A stretch of DNA of 64,000 bases, taken from NCBI GenBank assembly GCA_963770645.1, contig CAVYQL010000003.1, positions 1,426,001 through 1,490,000 of the forward strand. The letters run 5' to 3'. This DNA comes from Bog-473 sp963770645 (GTDB taxonomy: Bacteria; Actinomycetota; Acidimicrobiia; Acidimicrobiales; RAAP-2). This document shows, one piece after another, positions 38,242-46,749 of this stretch (position 1 is its first letter; each line of letters opens with the position of its first letter). Under the pieces are notes generated by a model. It had not been told where the DNA came from and made no database searches. It saw only the letters and a list, made by a program, of their open reading frames with translations. A program made the translations under genes and the position numbers.

Positions 38242-39141
38242 TCAGCGGAAGGCCGGCACCAAGAACAACGCGAAGAGGCTGGCATTGAAGAGAGCATGGG
38301 CGACCATGCCCGCTGCCAGCCTGCCGGTCCGGTACCTGAGGTACCCCAAGACCAGAGCCATGGGAAAGAGCGCGAGTGGGGCTAGGAGCCCTTCGCTGAG
38401 CACGTGGGCGAAGCTGAAAATGAACGCCGTGACGAAGAGCGCCGGAACGGCACCGACCCGCCGGGTGAACGCCCCCTGGAGCAACCCGCGGAAAAAGAGC
38501 TCTTCGACCAGAGGAGCCCCGATCACCGCCAGACCAACCACCACGACCCACCCGGCAATACCCGAGGGGGTCACCCCCAAAATGCTGGGCGCGGCGCCGT
38601 TTGGGGTGCCAAAGCCCGAGCCGGCGATGACAAGGCAGATCAGCACGATGAGCGGCAAGAAGCGGCCCACCACCGCGCCGGCCATCCCCAACCCCACATC
38701 CTTCGCGCGGGGCCACGACAGTCCGTAGTCGGCCACCAGACTCCCCGTGCCATTCATGCGGGACGCCACCACAACGGCGCCCACGAAGCCGACCCAGAGG
38801 GCGAGCTGGCTCGTCAAGAGGAACCAGGGGTCGTTGACGTCGAACTGGTCGTGCGTCCCGATGGCGTAGACGACCGCCACCGCGATCGTGGCGGCGAGCC
38901 CGATGCCCGCACCCACCGCGGCGACCCCTCCCCCCTTGATTCCCGGGCCCTTCGCCACGAAGGGCAGGGAAACCCGAGCGGGTAGCGGCCAGGCCTCCCC
39001 GTAGGGGCCGTAGATGACGGGTGTCCACTGCGTGCCGTCCCACCATCGCCAAGGGGCGACACCCCAGGGGTCCCGATACCAGTTCGGCGGGAACACCGGC
39101 CCCGGCGAGGGCCCGGCCACCGGAGTCGAGTGGATCGCCAC
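38242..39141 (-). CDS. CPBP-family intramembrane metalloprotease with DUF2510 N-terminus
   Basis: 299 residues. The N-terminal 45 residues form a DUF2510-like module (PPNWYRDPWGVAPWRWWDGTQWTPVI). Around eight membrane helices follow, with the CPBP (Abi, Rce1-like) motifs APLVEELFFRGLLQGAF (EExxxR), FSFAHVLSEG and GMVAHALFNASLF (HxxxN). All metal and catalytic residues are present, so it should be an active membrane protease. Targets are unknown; relatives serve in bacteriocin self-immunity or in prenyl-protein processing. Confidence 0.9.
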   Translation of the reverse strand: MAIHSTPVAGPSPGPVFPPNWYRDPWGVAPWRWWDGTQWTPVIYGPYGEAWPLPARVSLPFVAKGPGIKGGGVAAVGAGIGLAATIAVAVVYAIGTHDQFDVNDPWFLLTSQLALWVGFVGAVVVASRMNGTGSLVADYGLSWPRAKDVGLGMAGAVVGRFLPLIVLICLVIAGSGFGTPNGAAPSILGVTPSGIAGWVVVVGLAVIGAPLVEELFFRGLLQGAFTRRVGAVPALFVTAFIFSFAHVLSEGLLAPLALFPMALVLGYLRYRTGRLAAGMVAHALFNASLFALFLVPAFR

Positions 39142-39148
39142 TACCCCG

Positions 39149-39913
39149 TCACGGACTGCGTTCGACGACGACCGAGTGGACGACCTTGTCGTGCCACGCC
39201 TGGCGTCTCGAGTCCCACAGCGGCGAGAGGTTGTCGATGAGGTACGGGATCAAGAAGACGACGTAGAAGACGACGGTGATGGCGTAGCGGCCGACACCGC
39301 GCCAAAACCCGATCGGGCCGCCAGTACGGGCGTCGCGCACGGCGATGCTCAGCGCCATCTTCCCCACTGTCTGGCCCCGCTTCGAGCCGTTCATGATGCC
39401 GTAATAGAGCACGAGGGGAATGGAGAACAAGATGAAGAGAGTGAAGAATCCGGTGAACGCCTGTCCTGCGTTGAGGGTTGTGTGCTGCGTCGTCGAAGTG
39501 TTCGAGTTTCGAGTGGCAGCCCCGATGATGGCCACGAGGATGAAGATCGCGCCGCCGATGACGAAGCCGTCGATGAGAATGGCCAAGAACCGCTTCCACC
39601 ACGGAGCCAGCGCAACATGGATCACGCCATCGATGCGAACGTTGGGATCCTGGTAGGAGAGAGCTCCCATCGGTGCGCCCGGAGGTGGCCCGTACCCTGG
39701 CGGATAGGTCCCGTACGCTGCCTGCGAAGACCAGGGAGGCGTGCCCGGCGGTTGCTGACTCCACGAGGGGCGAGCCATTTGCGGTTCGGGAGCAGTCGGA
39801 ACGTACGGACTTGGTGGCGGCGGCAGATGAGCGACCGAGGGGTGCAGGTGGGGCGGATACCACTTGCCGTCTGACGCGATCCACCACCCAGGTCCCTGGC
39901 TCACGTCCGCCAC
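39149..39913 (-). CDS. RDD-family membrane protein with GWW/WYPP N-terminal module
   Basis: 254 residues from GTG 39913 (TTG 39925 is possible). It begins with SQGPGWWIASDGKWYPPHLHP, a tryptophan-rich module also present in the divergent gene at 40180, then a Pro-rich linker with a PPGYGPPPGAP stretch. The RDD domain follows: WWKRFLAILIDGF with the name-giving Arg and Asp, a helix IGGAIFILVAIIGAA, GKMALSIAVRDA, and RRQAWHDKVVHSVVV at the end. RDD proteins act as transporters or membrane scaffolds; function here is unknown. It ends 7 bases before the CPBP gene start and is probably co-transcribed with it. Confidence 0.85.
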   Translation of the reverse strand: MADVSQGPGWWIASDGKWYPPHLHPSVAHLPPPPSPYVPTAPEPQMARPSWSQQPPGTPPWSSQAAYGTYPPGYGPPPGAPMGALSYQDPNVRIDGVIHVALAPWWKRFLAILIDGFVIGGAIFILVAIIGAATRNSNTSTTQHTTLNAGQAFTGFFTLFILFSIPLVLYYGIMNGSKRGQTVGKMALSIAVRDARTGGPIGFWRGVGRYAITVVFYVVFLIPYLIDNLSPLWDSRRQAWHDKVVHSVVVERSP

Positions 39914-40179
39914 AGCACCTCGCAATCCCTAGAGCCTGACCACATGTCGGACGAATGGCCCTTCCGATTTACAAGAATCTCGCGGATTGGTGTGCCCGGA
40001 AATCCGACACACCATGGGTCAAAAGACCTACGTCCGACCGGCGTGCCGGAACGCTAAACCAACCTCCGAAAACATCCGAATTATGTGGGTGGGTTCGGCC
40101 TGGTACACCCAACGGCAACAGGTGAGCAACACCTGTCCATCCGTGAAGTGATCGACCCCTGCGCAGGCGTGGCCGTGAG

Positions 40180-41181
40180 GTGACCGAGACTTCACACGGT
40201 CCGGGCTGGTGGCTGGCCTCAGACGGCAAGTGGTACCCGCCTGAGTCCCATCACCAATACCGCCAGTACTCAGGCCCTTACCCATTTCCGCCACCGAGAC
40301 CAGCGCGGACCAATGGCCTCGCCATTGCTTCGCTGGTTCTCAGCCTCACCGTGTTCTTCATCGGTCCGGTTCTGGCCATCATCTTCGGCGTCAAGGCCCG
40401 CCGCCAGATTCGAGAATCCGCTGGGAGGGAATCGGGCGACGGGCTGGCGCTCGCTGGACTGGTCATCGGAATCGTCGAACTCGCGCTGAGCCTGGTTTTG
40501 GTGAGCATCTTCGGCGTCCTCATCAGCACCGGATTCTTCTCGAGGATCGAGGAGCAGCGCTTGGCGATCGCAGGTGCTCCGGGGTACTGGACCACCACTG
40601 GTCCGGTCGGGTTGGCATTTGAGGAGGGCCGCCCGTGGGGAGAACCATGCCAGCCGATCGTGTTCGATTTAGACGACACCATTCCCGGGCCGCAGGTGAT
40701 CCTGATCGAGCAGGCGATCCAGAATGCACGGGCGCTCGGTCTCGACGTCACCTACGCATACCCAGACAACCTGTGGTATCCGTCGACTCTCTATCCAGCC
40801 GGACAGTCGGACACATCGGTCCAGATCGTCAACATCACTCCTTCTGAGCAGTGGCCGTCGCCCGTAGACGATGACGGACTCCACGAGCACATCGAGTTCG
40901 GCTGGGATGCGAGAGTTTCGAGCAACGGGCGGAATGAAGTGCTCACCGACGTGAGCGCAACCCTGTTCATCCACGCGGTAGCTGGACACCCGCAATCGAC
41001 CAAGCGCGCCGTGCGCGAACTCGTCGCTTTCAGCTTGGGTGTCGCAGGCTCGAGCGCCCCGGGTTCAACCATCTCATCGGGCAATACAGAGACCGGATTC
41101 AGTAGAGGCGACATCAATGCGATGCAACGCATGTCCGGGTGCACATTCCGACCGACCGCGACTTCACACCCAGATCTCTAA
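40180..41181 (+). CDS. DUF4190 membrane protein with a metzincin-like but His-less C-terminal domain
   Basis: 333 residues from a GTG. The N-terminus HGPGWWLASDGKWYPPESHH matches the RDD neighbour's module. A DUF4190 two-helix unit follows (TNGLAIASLVLSLTVFFIGPVLAIIFGVKARRQI, then GDGLALAGLVIGIVELALSLV). The outer domain (about 120-333) has the outline of matrixin-like proteins: HIEFGWD and, near the end, GFSRGDINAMQRM, the usual tail after the Met-turn. Where HExxHxxGxxH is expected the sequence reads VRELVAFSLGVAG, so the three zinc histidines are absent. It is inferred to be a membrane-anchored pseudo-protease. The metzincin relation is my reading and needs a profile search. Confidence 0.72.
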   Translation: MTETSHGPGWWLASDGKWYPPESHHQYRQYSGPYPFPPPRPARTNGLAIASLVLSLTVFFIGPVLAIIFGVKARRQIRESAGRESGDGLALAGLVIGIVELALSLVLVSIFGVLISTGFFSRIEEQRLAIAGAPGYWTTTGPVGLAFEEGRPWGEPCQPIVFDLDDTIPGPQVILIEQAIQNARALGLDVTYAYPDNLWYPSTLYPAGQSDTSVQIVNITPSEQWPSPVDDDGLHEHIEFGWDARVSSNGRNEVLTDVSATLFIHAVAGHPQSTKRAVRELVAFSLGVAGSSAPGSTISSGNTETGFSRGDINAMQRMSGCTFRPTATSHPDL

Positions 41182-41281
41182 CCTCTCCTTGCCTCCATCG
41201 TGCCGACTGCCCAGAGCCGGCTCACCGGGCGACCTCCTGCCCTCCGGAAGCCTGTGCGGCAAACCGAGCCCCCTTCGACAC

Positions 41282-41899
41282 TTATGTACCGAGGCAATCT
41301 CGGGCCGCCCGCTTGGAGCGGACAACGTACAGCGCCACATGGTCCCCGTGCCGCGACAGGGTTCTGAGTTCTAGTTCGCGCTCAGATCGGCGGACTCGCC
41401 AGACGCGCCAGACCAGCGTCCATTCTTCGCGCAACCGTCGCAAAGCCGACTCGTCGCAGCCGTTAGGCAGCTGGAAGCCAACCGGACGCTTGCGAATCCC
41501 GCGAACGATCGCTCGCCGTGCACACACCCACCATGGCGTATCGAGAACCACCACCGTGTCTGCGCGTTCAAGCCGAAGGTCGAGTGTGGCGTGGTAGTTG
41601 CCGTCGACGATCCACTCGTCGCTCGTGAGCAGGCCTCGCTGCTTCTCGCGCCACTCGTCCTCAGACGGCTCCACCCAGCCCGGTTTCCAGAAGTGGACGT
41701 CGAGATGGACGACGGGAAGGCCTGTCTTGGCCGAGAGCGCTCGCGAGAACGTGCTCTTGCCCGCTCCGGCGATGCCAGTGACCACGACGCGTCGTCCGAC
41801 AGAAATTCCGGGTGGGATGTCCCTTACAGATCGAGATTCTGTGAAGCCCTCATCCGGCACCAGCGCATATTGCCGGATACCCGGTGGACGAGGAGGCAT
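41282..41899 (-). CDS. P-loop kinase-like NTPase (adenylate kinase/FlaR-like)
   Basis: 205 residues from ATG 41899. Walker A GIAGAGKST (in VVVTGIAGAGKSTFSRAL), then LPVVHLDVHFWKPGWVE, WIVDGNYH and ADTVVVLDTPWWVC, the order seen in topology-modulation/AAA adenylate-kinase-like proteins. The basic C-terminal half (RAIVRGIRKRP, EWTLVWRVWR) is also family-typical. The substrate is unknown. The start is placed downstream of the tRNA-like remnant; the open frame continues upstream but through that remnant, so it is unlikely to be coding there. Confidence 0.78.
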   Translation of the reverse strand: MPPRPPGIRQYALVPDEGFTESRSVRDIPPGISVGRRVVVTGIAGAGKSTFSRALSAKTGLPVVHLDVHFWKPGWVEPSEDEWREKQRGLLTSDEWIVDGNYHATLDLRLERADTVVVLDTPWWVCARRAIVRGIRKRPVGFQLPNGCDESALRRLREEWTLVWRVWRVRRSERELELRTLSRHGDHVALYVVRSKRAARDCLGT

Positions 41900-41949
41900 C
41901 CGCCCATCCAATGGCCTGAACAGGCTGGACGGTCTGGACAACCCGGAAC

Positions 41950-41980
41950 GGCCTCCCGAGTCGGTGGCGCAGTTTCGAGT
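41950..41980 (+). repeat. partial copy of tRNA-Arg (candidate attachment-site remnant)
   Basis: 31 bases match tRNA-Arg positions 32781..32811 (anticodon stem and loop, 3' stem, variable loop and most of the T arm) at 28 of 31 positions, same orientation. The three differences correspond to 32788, 32792 and 32804. Before 41950 there is no match to the 5' half of the tRNA, and after 41980 only scattered identity to the acceptor 3' side. Chance cannot explain such a match in a 64-kb window. Integrating elements leave this kind of 3'-tRNA duplication. It sits 51 bases upstream of the P-loop gene start. Confidence 0.7.
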
Positions 41981-42111
41981 AGCGCGGCGGGGCCATTTTC
42001 CAACATTGTCTGAGATGTCTTGGATGGTCCGATCGACCATGGACGAAGACGGACAAAGGCCTGGCCTTGTGAGACGATGGCCCCTCGTTCAGCCAGGGAG
42101 GGTGGGAAGGA

Positions 42112-43470
42112 ATGGGGGCGATCCGTCGAATGGTGCCGCTGGGTGCGGTTGCCTTCGGTCTCCTGCTCTGCGCCATGGGACTTCCGTCGATCGGCGTCCC
42201 GACCGCTGGCGCAGCGGCCGGCTCGACGTCGGTGGCGACCACCACGATGACCTTCGTCGACACCTCCCGCTCAACGCCGCCGTGGGACGGGATGCCGAGC
42301 AAGCCATCACGGACCCTCGTGACGACCATCTGGTACCCGGCGCGGGCATCCGGCTCGGTGGCAGCAGGTGGCAACGGTCCGTACCCACTCATCGTCTTCG
42401 CCCACGGCCTGGGCGGATCGCCCCAGGACTACCGGCAGCTGCTGACCGCCTGGGCGGCTGCGGGTTATGTGGTGGCCGCCCCGCTGTTCCCATTGTCGAG
42501 CAGCCAGACACCTGGCGGTCCCGATGGTGGGGACATCGGGAACCAGCCTGGTGACATGAGCTTCGTCATCGGCCAGGTGCTCAATGCCTCGGACGCCGCG
42601 AACGGACCGCTGTCAGGCCTCGTTGACCCGAACGAGATCGGGGCCGCCGGCCACTCCAACGGTGCAATCACGACCCTGGGTCTCGTCGCCAACAGCTGCT
42701 GCTTTGACCCTCGGGTCAAGGCAGCGGTGGTCATGGCGGGCACCACCGAGGGTCTCGGTCGTGGTTCCTACGAATTGGCCAAGGCTCCACCGCTCCTCGT
42801 CGTCTCGGATGTTCACGACGGGCTCGTCCCCTACGCCGATGCCGTTGCGGTCTTCAACGGGGCACGGGGACCAAAGGCGCTGCTTACGCTCAGGTGGGAC
42901 AGTTCTTCTGACAGCACAGGTTCGACGGCTCACATGGCTTCGTCTGGGGTGGTCGGCCCGACATCAGGTCCGGTCATCAAGTCGACGACTGCATTCTTCA
43001 ATGCGTTCCTCAAGCATGAACACGGGGCGCTCCAAGCTGTGTCGGCCGACGGTCGCTCCTCCCAGTCGGTGGTGCACACCGCCTGGACTTCGGGCTCCCC
43101 AGCTACCCTGCCTCTCCCCAAACAAGCGGTGGTCCACCTGCACGCCACCGTCACTCCAAGCACAGGTCTGAACAACGGCCAGGCCGTCACCGTTCGATGG
43201 AGTGGCTACACGAGGGGCAAGGTCGTCAATATCCTCGAGTGTTCCGAAGTGGATATCGCCACGGCCAGCTCGGCCGGCTGCAGCTTCGCCCATGCAGCGA
43301 TCCTGCACCCTGACCCCACCGGATCGGGCTCGGTGGTCCTCCACGTTGGGACTGGTGCCATCGGCAGCGGAGTCTGCGACCCGGTGCATAGCTGCTACGT
43401 CATAGTGAACAACGCCAGTTCGACGAACCCGGCTGACACCAAGGCGCTCCCCATCCGCTTCGCCTCCTGA
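42112..43470 (+). CDS. secreted alpha/beta hydrolase with C-terminal neocarzinostatin-like domain
   Basis: 452 residues. A Sec signal peptide is clear (PLGAVAFGLLLCAMGL, ending in GAAAG). The hydrolase part shows the oxyanion region FAHGLGGSPQDYR, nucleophile Ser in AAGHSNGAITTLG, Asp in SDVHDGLVPYADA, and probably His in TGSTAHMAS. The C-terminal 120 residues (VTVRWSGYTRGKVVNILECS, and a Cys pair in GVCDPVHSCYVIVNN) resemble neocarzinostatin-type immunoglobulin folds found in actinobacterial secreted proteins. The enzyme belongs near the dienelactone/PET-hydrolase-like esterases; the substrate cannot be named. It is read from its own promoter next to the tRNA remnant. Confidence 0.82.
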   Translation: MGAIRRMVPLGAVAFGLLLCAMGLPSIGVPTAGAAAGSTSVATTTMTFVDTSRSTPPWDGMPSKPSRTLVTTIWYPARASGSVAAGGNGPYPLIVFAHGLGGSPQDYRQLLTAWAAAGYVVAAPLFPLSSSQTPGGPDGGDIGNQPGDMSFVIGQVLNASDAANGPLSGLVDPNEIGAAGHSNGAITTLGLVANSCCFDPRVKAAVVMAGTTEGLGRGSYELAKAPPLLVVSDVHDGLVPYADAVAVFNGARGPKALLTLRWDSSSDSTGSTAHMASSGVVGPTSGPVIKSTTAFFNAFLKHEHGALQAVSADGRSSQSVVHTAWTSGSPATLPLPKQAVVHLHATVTPSTGLNNGQAVTVRWSGYTRGKVVNILECSEVDIATASSAGCSFAHAAILHPDPTGSGSVVLHVGTGAIGSGVCDPVHSCYVIVNNASSTNPADTKALPIRFAS

Positions 43471-43563
43471 CCGCTGCGAATGTGACGGTCATCGTCCTGC
43501 AGGCGATCCTGCAGAACATTGCGCCGTCGAGCCCCTGGAGGGCGCCGGCGAATACATCAAGCC

Positions 43564-43830
43564 TCAAGCTTCCCGGGACGGCTCCCCGCCGTGACGCAAA
43601 TCGCGCCAGCTCTGTTCCGACACTTGTACGTCGAACCTCTTCGCAGCTCGAACGATGCGCTCCCACGCACGGTCGCGTTCAGCATCGGTCACGCCCTCTA
43701 CCTGGTCGAAACGCGCTATGGCGTTTCGGACATGACTTGCGTCGACCAACGGCTCTTTCCGTTGTTCTGGGAAGGCGAACTGGTCGTCGCTCAATTGGTC
43801 CTGCTCGGCCGCGCTCAATCCTTCGGACAT
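43564..43830 (-). CDS. small DUF6582-like protein
   Basis: 88 residues with no membrane segment. It begins SEGLSAAEQDQLSDDQFAFPEQRKEPLVDASHVRNAIARF, a pattern I recognise from short proteins with an FALPxxRxYPixDxxHxrnA core (DUF6582), often met near phage or stress genes. The remainder is a charged helix. Function is unknown. It stands alone between convergent and divergent neighbours. Confidence 0.7.
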   Translation of the reverse strand: MSEGLSAAEQDQLSDDQFAFPEQRKEPLVDASHVRNAIARFDQVEGVTDAERDRAWERIVRAAKRFDVQVSEQSWRDLRHGGEPSREA

Positions 43831-43992
43831 CCTGATTCTCCCTTCACGGTCGGCCTCATTTGGCGCCTTCTCCTGATGAGCTCAGTCGAATACGCAATAC
43901 CCAGAGTACGAGCTGTTTAGGCCCAGCTGGAAGGTCCGCGAGAGCTCAGCTCCGTCAAGGACCACCGTTCCCGTGGGGCAGCTCCGGTCCCG

Positions 43993-44607
43993 TTACCCGG
44001 GCGCTCGCCGGAGAATGTCGGCCAACCACGCTTCGGCGGTAAGCGTGCCGAGGCCGGGGTTGATGTCGAAGCGGTCGGGAACGAGAGAGTCGATGCGCCA
44101 GCCAGAGCCGAACGCAGCGCGCAGCTCGCCTTCGGTGACGCGACGAGGGCCGAACTCACCGGGCTGACGGTCACTAAAGCACAAGAGGTGAAGGTGACCA
44201 CCAGGGCGGAGAACGCCGTGGAGGGCGCTCACGTACTTGGTGCGGGCGGCGTCATCGAAGACGTGGAACAGCCCGCTATCGAGGACCGTGTCGAAGGACT
44301 CACCGAGCGCGTCGAGACGCAGCGCGTCGAGGACCTGGAATCTGGTCTCGACCGCGCGCTCGGCGGCCTTGCGCTGGGCGATTTCGATCGCGCGCGGCGA
44401 GACGTCGATGCCGAGGGCCCCGGCCCCACAGCGCGCGGCGAGCATCGTGTGCTCCCCGGTCCCGCAGCCCGCGTCGAGGAGGGCGCCAGTCAGCACGCCA
44501 GCGTTGGCAAGACGGAGAAATGCGGGCTGCGGGCTGCCGATGTCCCAGGGCGGTGACGGGCCCATGTAGGAGGTGTCCCAGTCGCGGGCTGGGCCGGTTG
44601 CGTTCAT
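43993..44607 (-). CDS. class I SAM-dependent methyltransferase
   Basis: 204 residues from ATG 44607, preceded by GGGAG at 9 bases; the longer frame adds an unlikely basic tail. The SAM site is ALLDAGCGTGEHTMLAAR, with GIDVSPRAIEIAQRKA (acidic strand-2 end) and VLRPGGHLHLLCFSD. The N-terminus WDTSYMGPSPPWDIGSPQPAF is shared with thiopurine-type and ubiE-like methyltransferases from actinobacteria. The substrate is unknown. It lies 90 bases downstream of the phytanoyl-CoA-type dioxygenase on the same strand and may be in its operon. Confidence 0.85.
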   Translation of the reverse strand: MNATGPARDWDTSYMGPSPPWDIGSPQPAFLRLANAGVLTGALLDAGCGTGEHTMLAARCGAGALGIDVSPRAIEIAQRKAAERAVETRFQVLDALRLDALGESFDTVLDSGLFHVFDDAARTKYVSALHGVLRPGGHLHLLCFSDRQPGEFGPRRVTEGELRAAFGSGWRIDSLVPDRFDINPGLGTLTAEAWLADILRRAPG

Positions 44608-44697
44608 GTGCACATTCTCCCGCGACGAGGGCCACACGCGTCCCTGATCTGCGTATTTGGTTCTCGCCACCGTTGTGCCACGTGCCACCTGTCGACT

Positions 44698-45651
44698 TCA
44701 GCTGAGCCGCGCTCTCCAGGGGCCGAGGTCCAGGGCGGGGTACCGGAGCGCCGTCTGGTCGAGGAGCTTCTCGTTCCAGACCGGATGTCCTGGTGGCGGG
44801 AACCCGAACAGCTCGAGCTGGCGGGGCGTCGAGCCCTCTACGAACGTCGTCCAGTCGGGCCCGGTCGAGCGCGACTGTTGCTGGTCGTAGCCGATCCACT
44901 CCACCCCTGCGTTCTTGAAAGCCACGGCCGCTACGAACCGGGCGGTCCCGGGCGCCCCGAAGGGAGCCCCCCGGTGGTAAACGTCGGACCGGTAGGCGAG
45001 GTAGGAACCGCGCACCCCTGGTGCCGGCCGCTCGGCGGCGTACAAGCCTGGATCCCAGTCGGGCAGGACCACTCCGAAGGGCGAGGTGACGTGGGCCGAG
45101 TCATGCACCGAGACGAGTCGGGTGGGGTTGGCCGCCTCGCTCACGTCTGTGAGGTAGAGGAACCCCTCCAGGTTCCACCAAGGTGACTCATGCCCTGGCG
45201 GGAGCCAGGAGTGGTTGCGGTCGATGTGCATCGGCTGCTCGTAGTTCGTCAACCCAGAGAACTTCGCGCTGGCGTGGGCCTGGTATAGACGTATGTCGGT
45301 GGTCTCGAGGGCGCGCTCGGCGAAGTTGACGATGGAGTCATGGACGTAGAGCCGATTGAGAGCGCCTGAACCGGCGAAAGGGAAGGCTCCCATCCAGCGC
45401 TGTTGGTCCGGCCGAAACCCAGGACCCTCGTCCGGCCAGACGTACTCCTCCCTAGGCTTGGTCGGCCGCCCCTTCCACCGTTCGGTCACGCCCTCGGGAT
45501 CGGCGTGGTACTCCTCGGGGCTGGGAAAGAGCACCCGGAGATCTTCGGATGCGGCGTCGATGTCGGCCGTGCCAACGAGACCCTCGAGCAACACCCAACC
45601 GTCTTCCTGCCAGGTCTTGACCTCGGCAGCAGTGGCCAATCGTGAAGTCAC
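44698..45651 (-). CDS. phytanoyl-CoA dioxygenase (PhyH) family protein
   Basis: Iron and 2-oxoglutarate oxygenase of 317 residues from GTG 45651, which has GAAGGA upstream. Iron ligands: His-X-Asp in QPMHIDRNHSW and the distal His in DVYHRGAPFG. Start region EDGWVLLEGLVGTADI is typical of the family. It probably hydroxylates a small molecule; PhyH proteins of this type act in natural-product and ectoine-like pathways as well as lipid breakdown. It is the second of three genes in a row (TauD-like, PhyH, methyltransferase) on the minus strand. Confidence 0.85.
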   Translation of the reverse strand: MTSRLATAAEVKTWQEDGWVLLEGLVGTADIDAASEDLRVLFPSPEEYHADPEGVTERWKGRPTKPREEYVWPDEGPGFRPDQQRWMGAFPFAGSGALNRLYVHDSIVNFAERALETTDIRLYQAHASAKFSGLTNYEQPMHIDRNHSWLPPGHESPWWNLEGFLYLTDVSEAANPTRLVSVHDSAHVTSPFGVVLPDWDPGLYAAERPAPGVRGSYLAYRSDVYHRGAPFGAPGTARFVAAVAFKNAGVEWIGYDQQQSRSTGPDWTTFVEGSTPRQLELFGFPPPGHPVWNEKLLDQTALRYPALDLGPWRARLS

Positions 45652-45822
45652 GGTTCGTCCTTCTCTTCGCCGGGTCGCTTGTCGCCCCGCTCCTCCGCCC
45701 TCACGACGTCGCACTTCGCCCGAACAACGTAGATCCAGACCAATCATGGTCGTCAGGGACGCCGGAAACAAAGACCCGAACCGAACCGCCTTGTTCCCCG
45801 ATCCGCCGAGCGGGCGAGCCGA

Positions 45823-46749
45823 TCAAACCTCGACGTAGTACCGACTGGCGTCCCCCTGCAGGCTCTGACTGGGGCGGCCGTCGAGGCCCACTACCGGGAT
45901 TCCCGCGGTTGTGACCCGCTGCATGCGGCGACGTTGCTTGCCGTAGTCGGCTATCGCGTAGTGCTGGGTGGCTCGGTTGTCCCAGACGGCTACGTCACCT
46001 TCCTGCCAGTGCCAGCGGACTATGTTCTCGGGCCGGGTCACGTACGACTGAAGGATTCGGATCAGGTCGACGGACTCGCTGTTGGAGTGCCCTACCAGCT
46101 GGTGGGCGAAGCCCCCGAGCAGAAGCGCAGGTTCACCAGTTTCGGGGTGGACGCGGACCACGGGGTGCTCGGTCTCGTAGACCTCCGAGACGAACGCCTG
46201 GAGGTGGGCGATCTGCTCGGGCCGCAGCGTGCCCTTCAATCCGGCCACGTCCACGCGGCCGTAGTCGTGCCCGTTGGAGTGGACCGCCCGCAGCCCGTCG
46301 GCCAGCTGACGAAAGTCGTCGGGCAGGTCGCGGTACCCGGCCACCGTGTTGGCCCAAAGAGTGTCACCGCCGACTTCGGGAACGACCACGGCTCGAAGCA
46401 CTGAGAAGATCGGCGGACGGTCGACAAAGGTGACGTCGGTGTGCCAATGGTTGGCCCGGCCGCCGGCGATCGAGTCGAGATCGAAGATTTCGGGATCATC
46501 GGTGAGCTGCGGGAGGGTTGGGTGACCCAACGTCAAAGAGCCGAGCCGCGAAGTGAAGGCGATCTGCTCGGCCGCCACGATCGACTGGTCCCGAAAGAAG
46601 ACCACTCTGTGGGCTAGCAGGGCACGCCGAATTCCGGCCACGTCGGACTCGCAAAGATTCGTCAAGTCCACTCCCGAGAGCTCGGCGCCGATGCGACCGG
46701 TCAGGGCTCGCACTTGGAGGTCGGTGTCTCGATCGACGTCGACGGTCAC
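45823..46749 (-). CDS. TauD/TfdA-family dioxygenase (taurine/alkylsulfate type)
   Basis: 308 residues from GTG 46749; AGGAGG 6 bases upstream fixes this start. Iron ligands are in HWHTDVTF and the distal RATQHYA, with the 2-oxoglutarate Arg in RRMQRVTTAG. The early segment LTGRIGAELSGVDL is the family start. Length and motif spacing match the taurine/alkylsulfatase (TauD/AtsK) group rather than the longer paralogue at 22471. Substrate is unknown, perhaps an organosulfonate or an aryloxyalkanoate. It is divergent from the GH27-like gene across 236 bases. Confidence 0.87.
   Translation of the reverse strand: MTVDVDRDTDLQVRALTGRIGAELSGVDLTNLCESDVAGIRRALLAHRVVFFRDQSIVAAEQIAFTSRLGSLTLGHPTLPQLTDDPEIFDLDSIAGGRANHWHTDVTFVDRPPIFSVLRAVVVPEVGGDTLWANTVAGYRDLPDDFRQLADGLRAVHSNGHDYGRVDVAGLKGTLRPEQIAHLQAFVSEVYETEHPVVRVHPETGEPALLLGGFAHQLVGHSNSESVDLIRILQSYVTRPENIVRWHWQEGDVAVWDNRATQHYAIADYGKQRRRMQRVTTAGIPVVGLDGRPSQSLQGDASRYYVEV

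Noticed and set aside
41950..41980. A second functional tRNA-Arg
   Set aside because: Only the 3' half is recognisable; no 5' acceptor, D arm or matching acceptor 3' strand is present.
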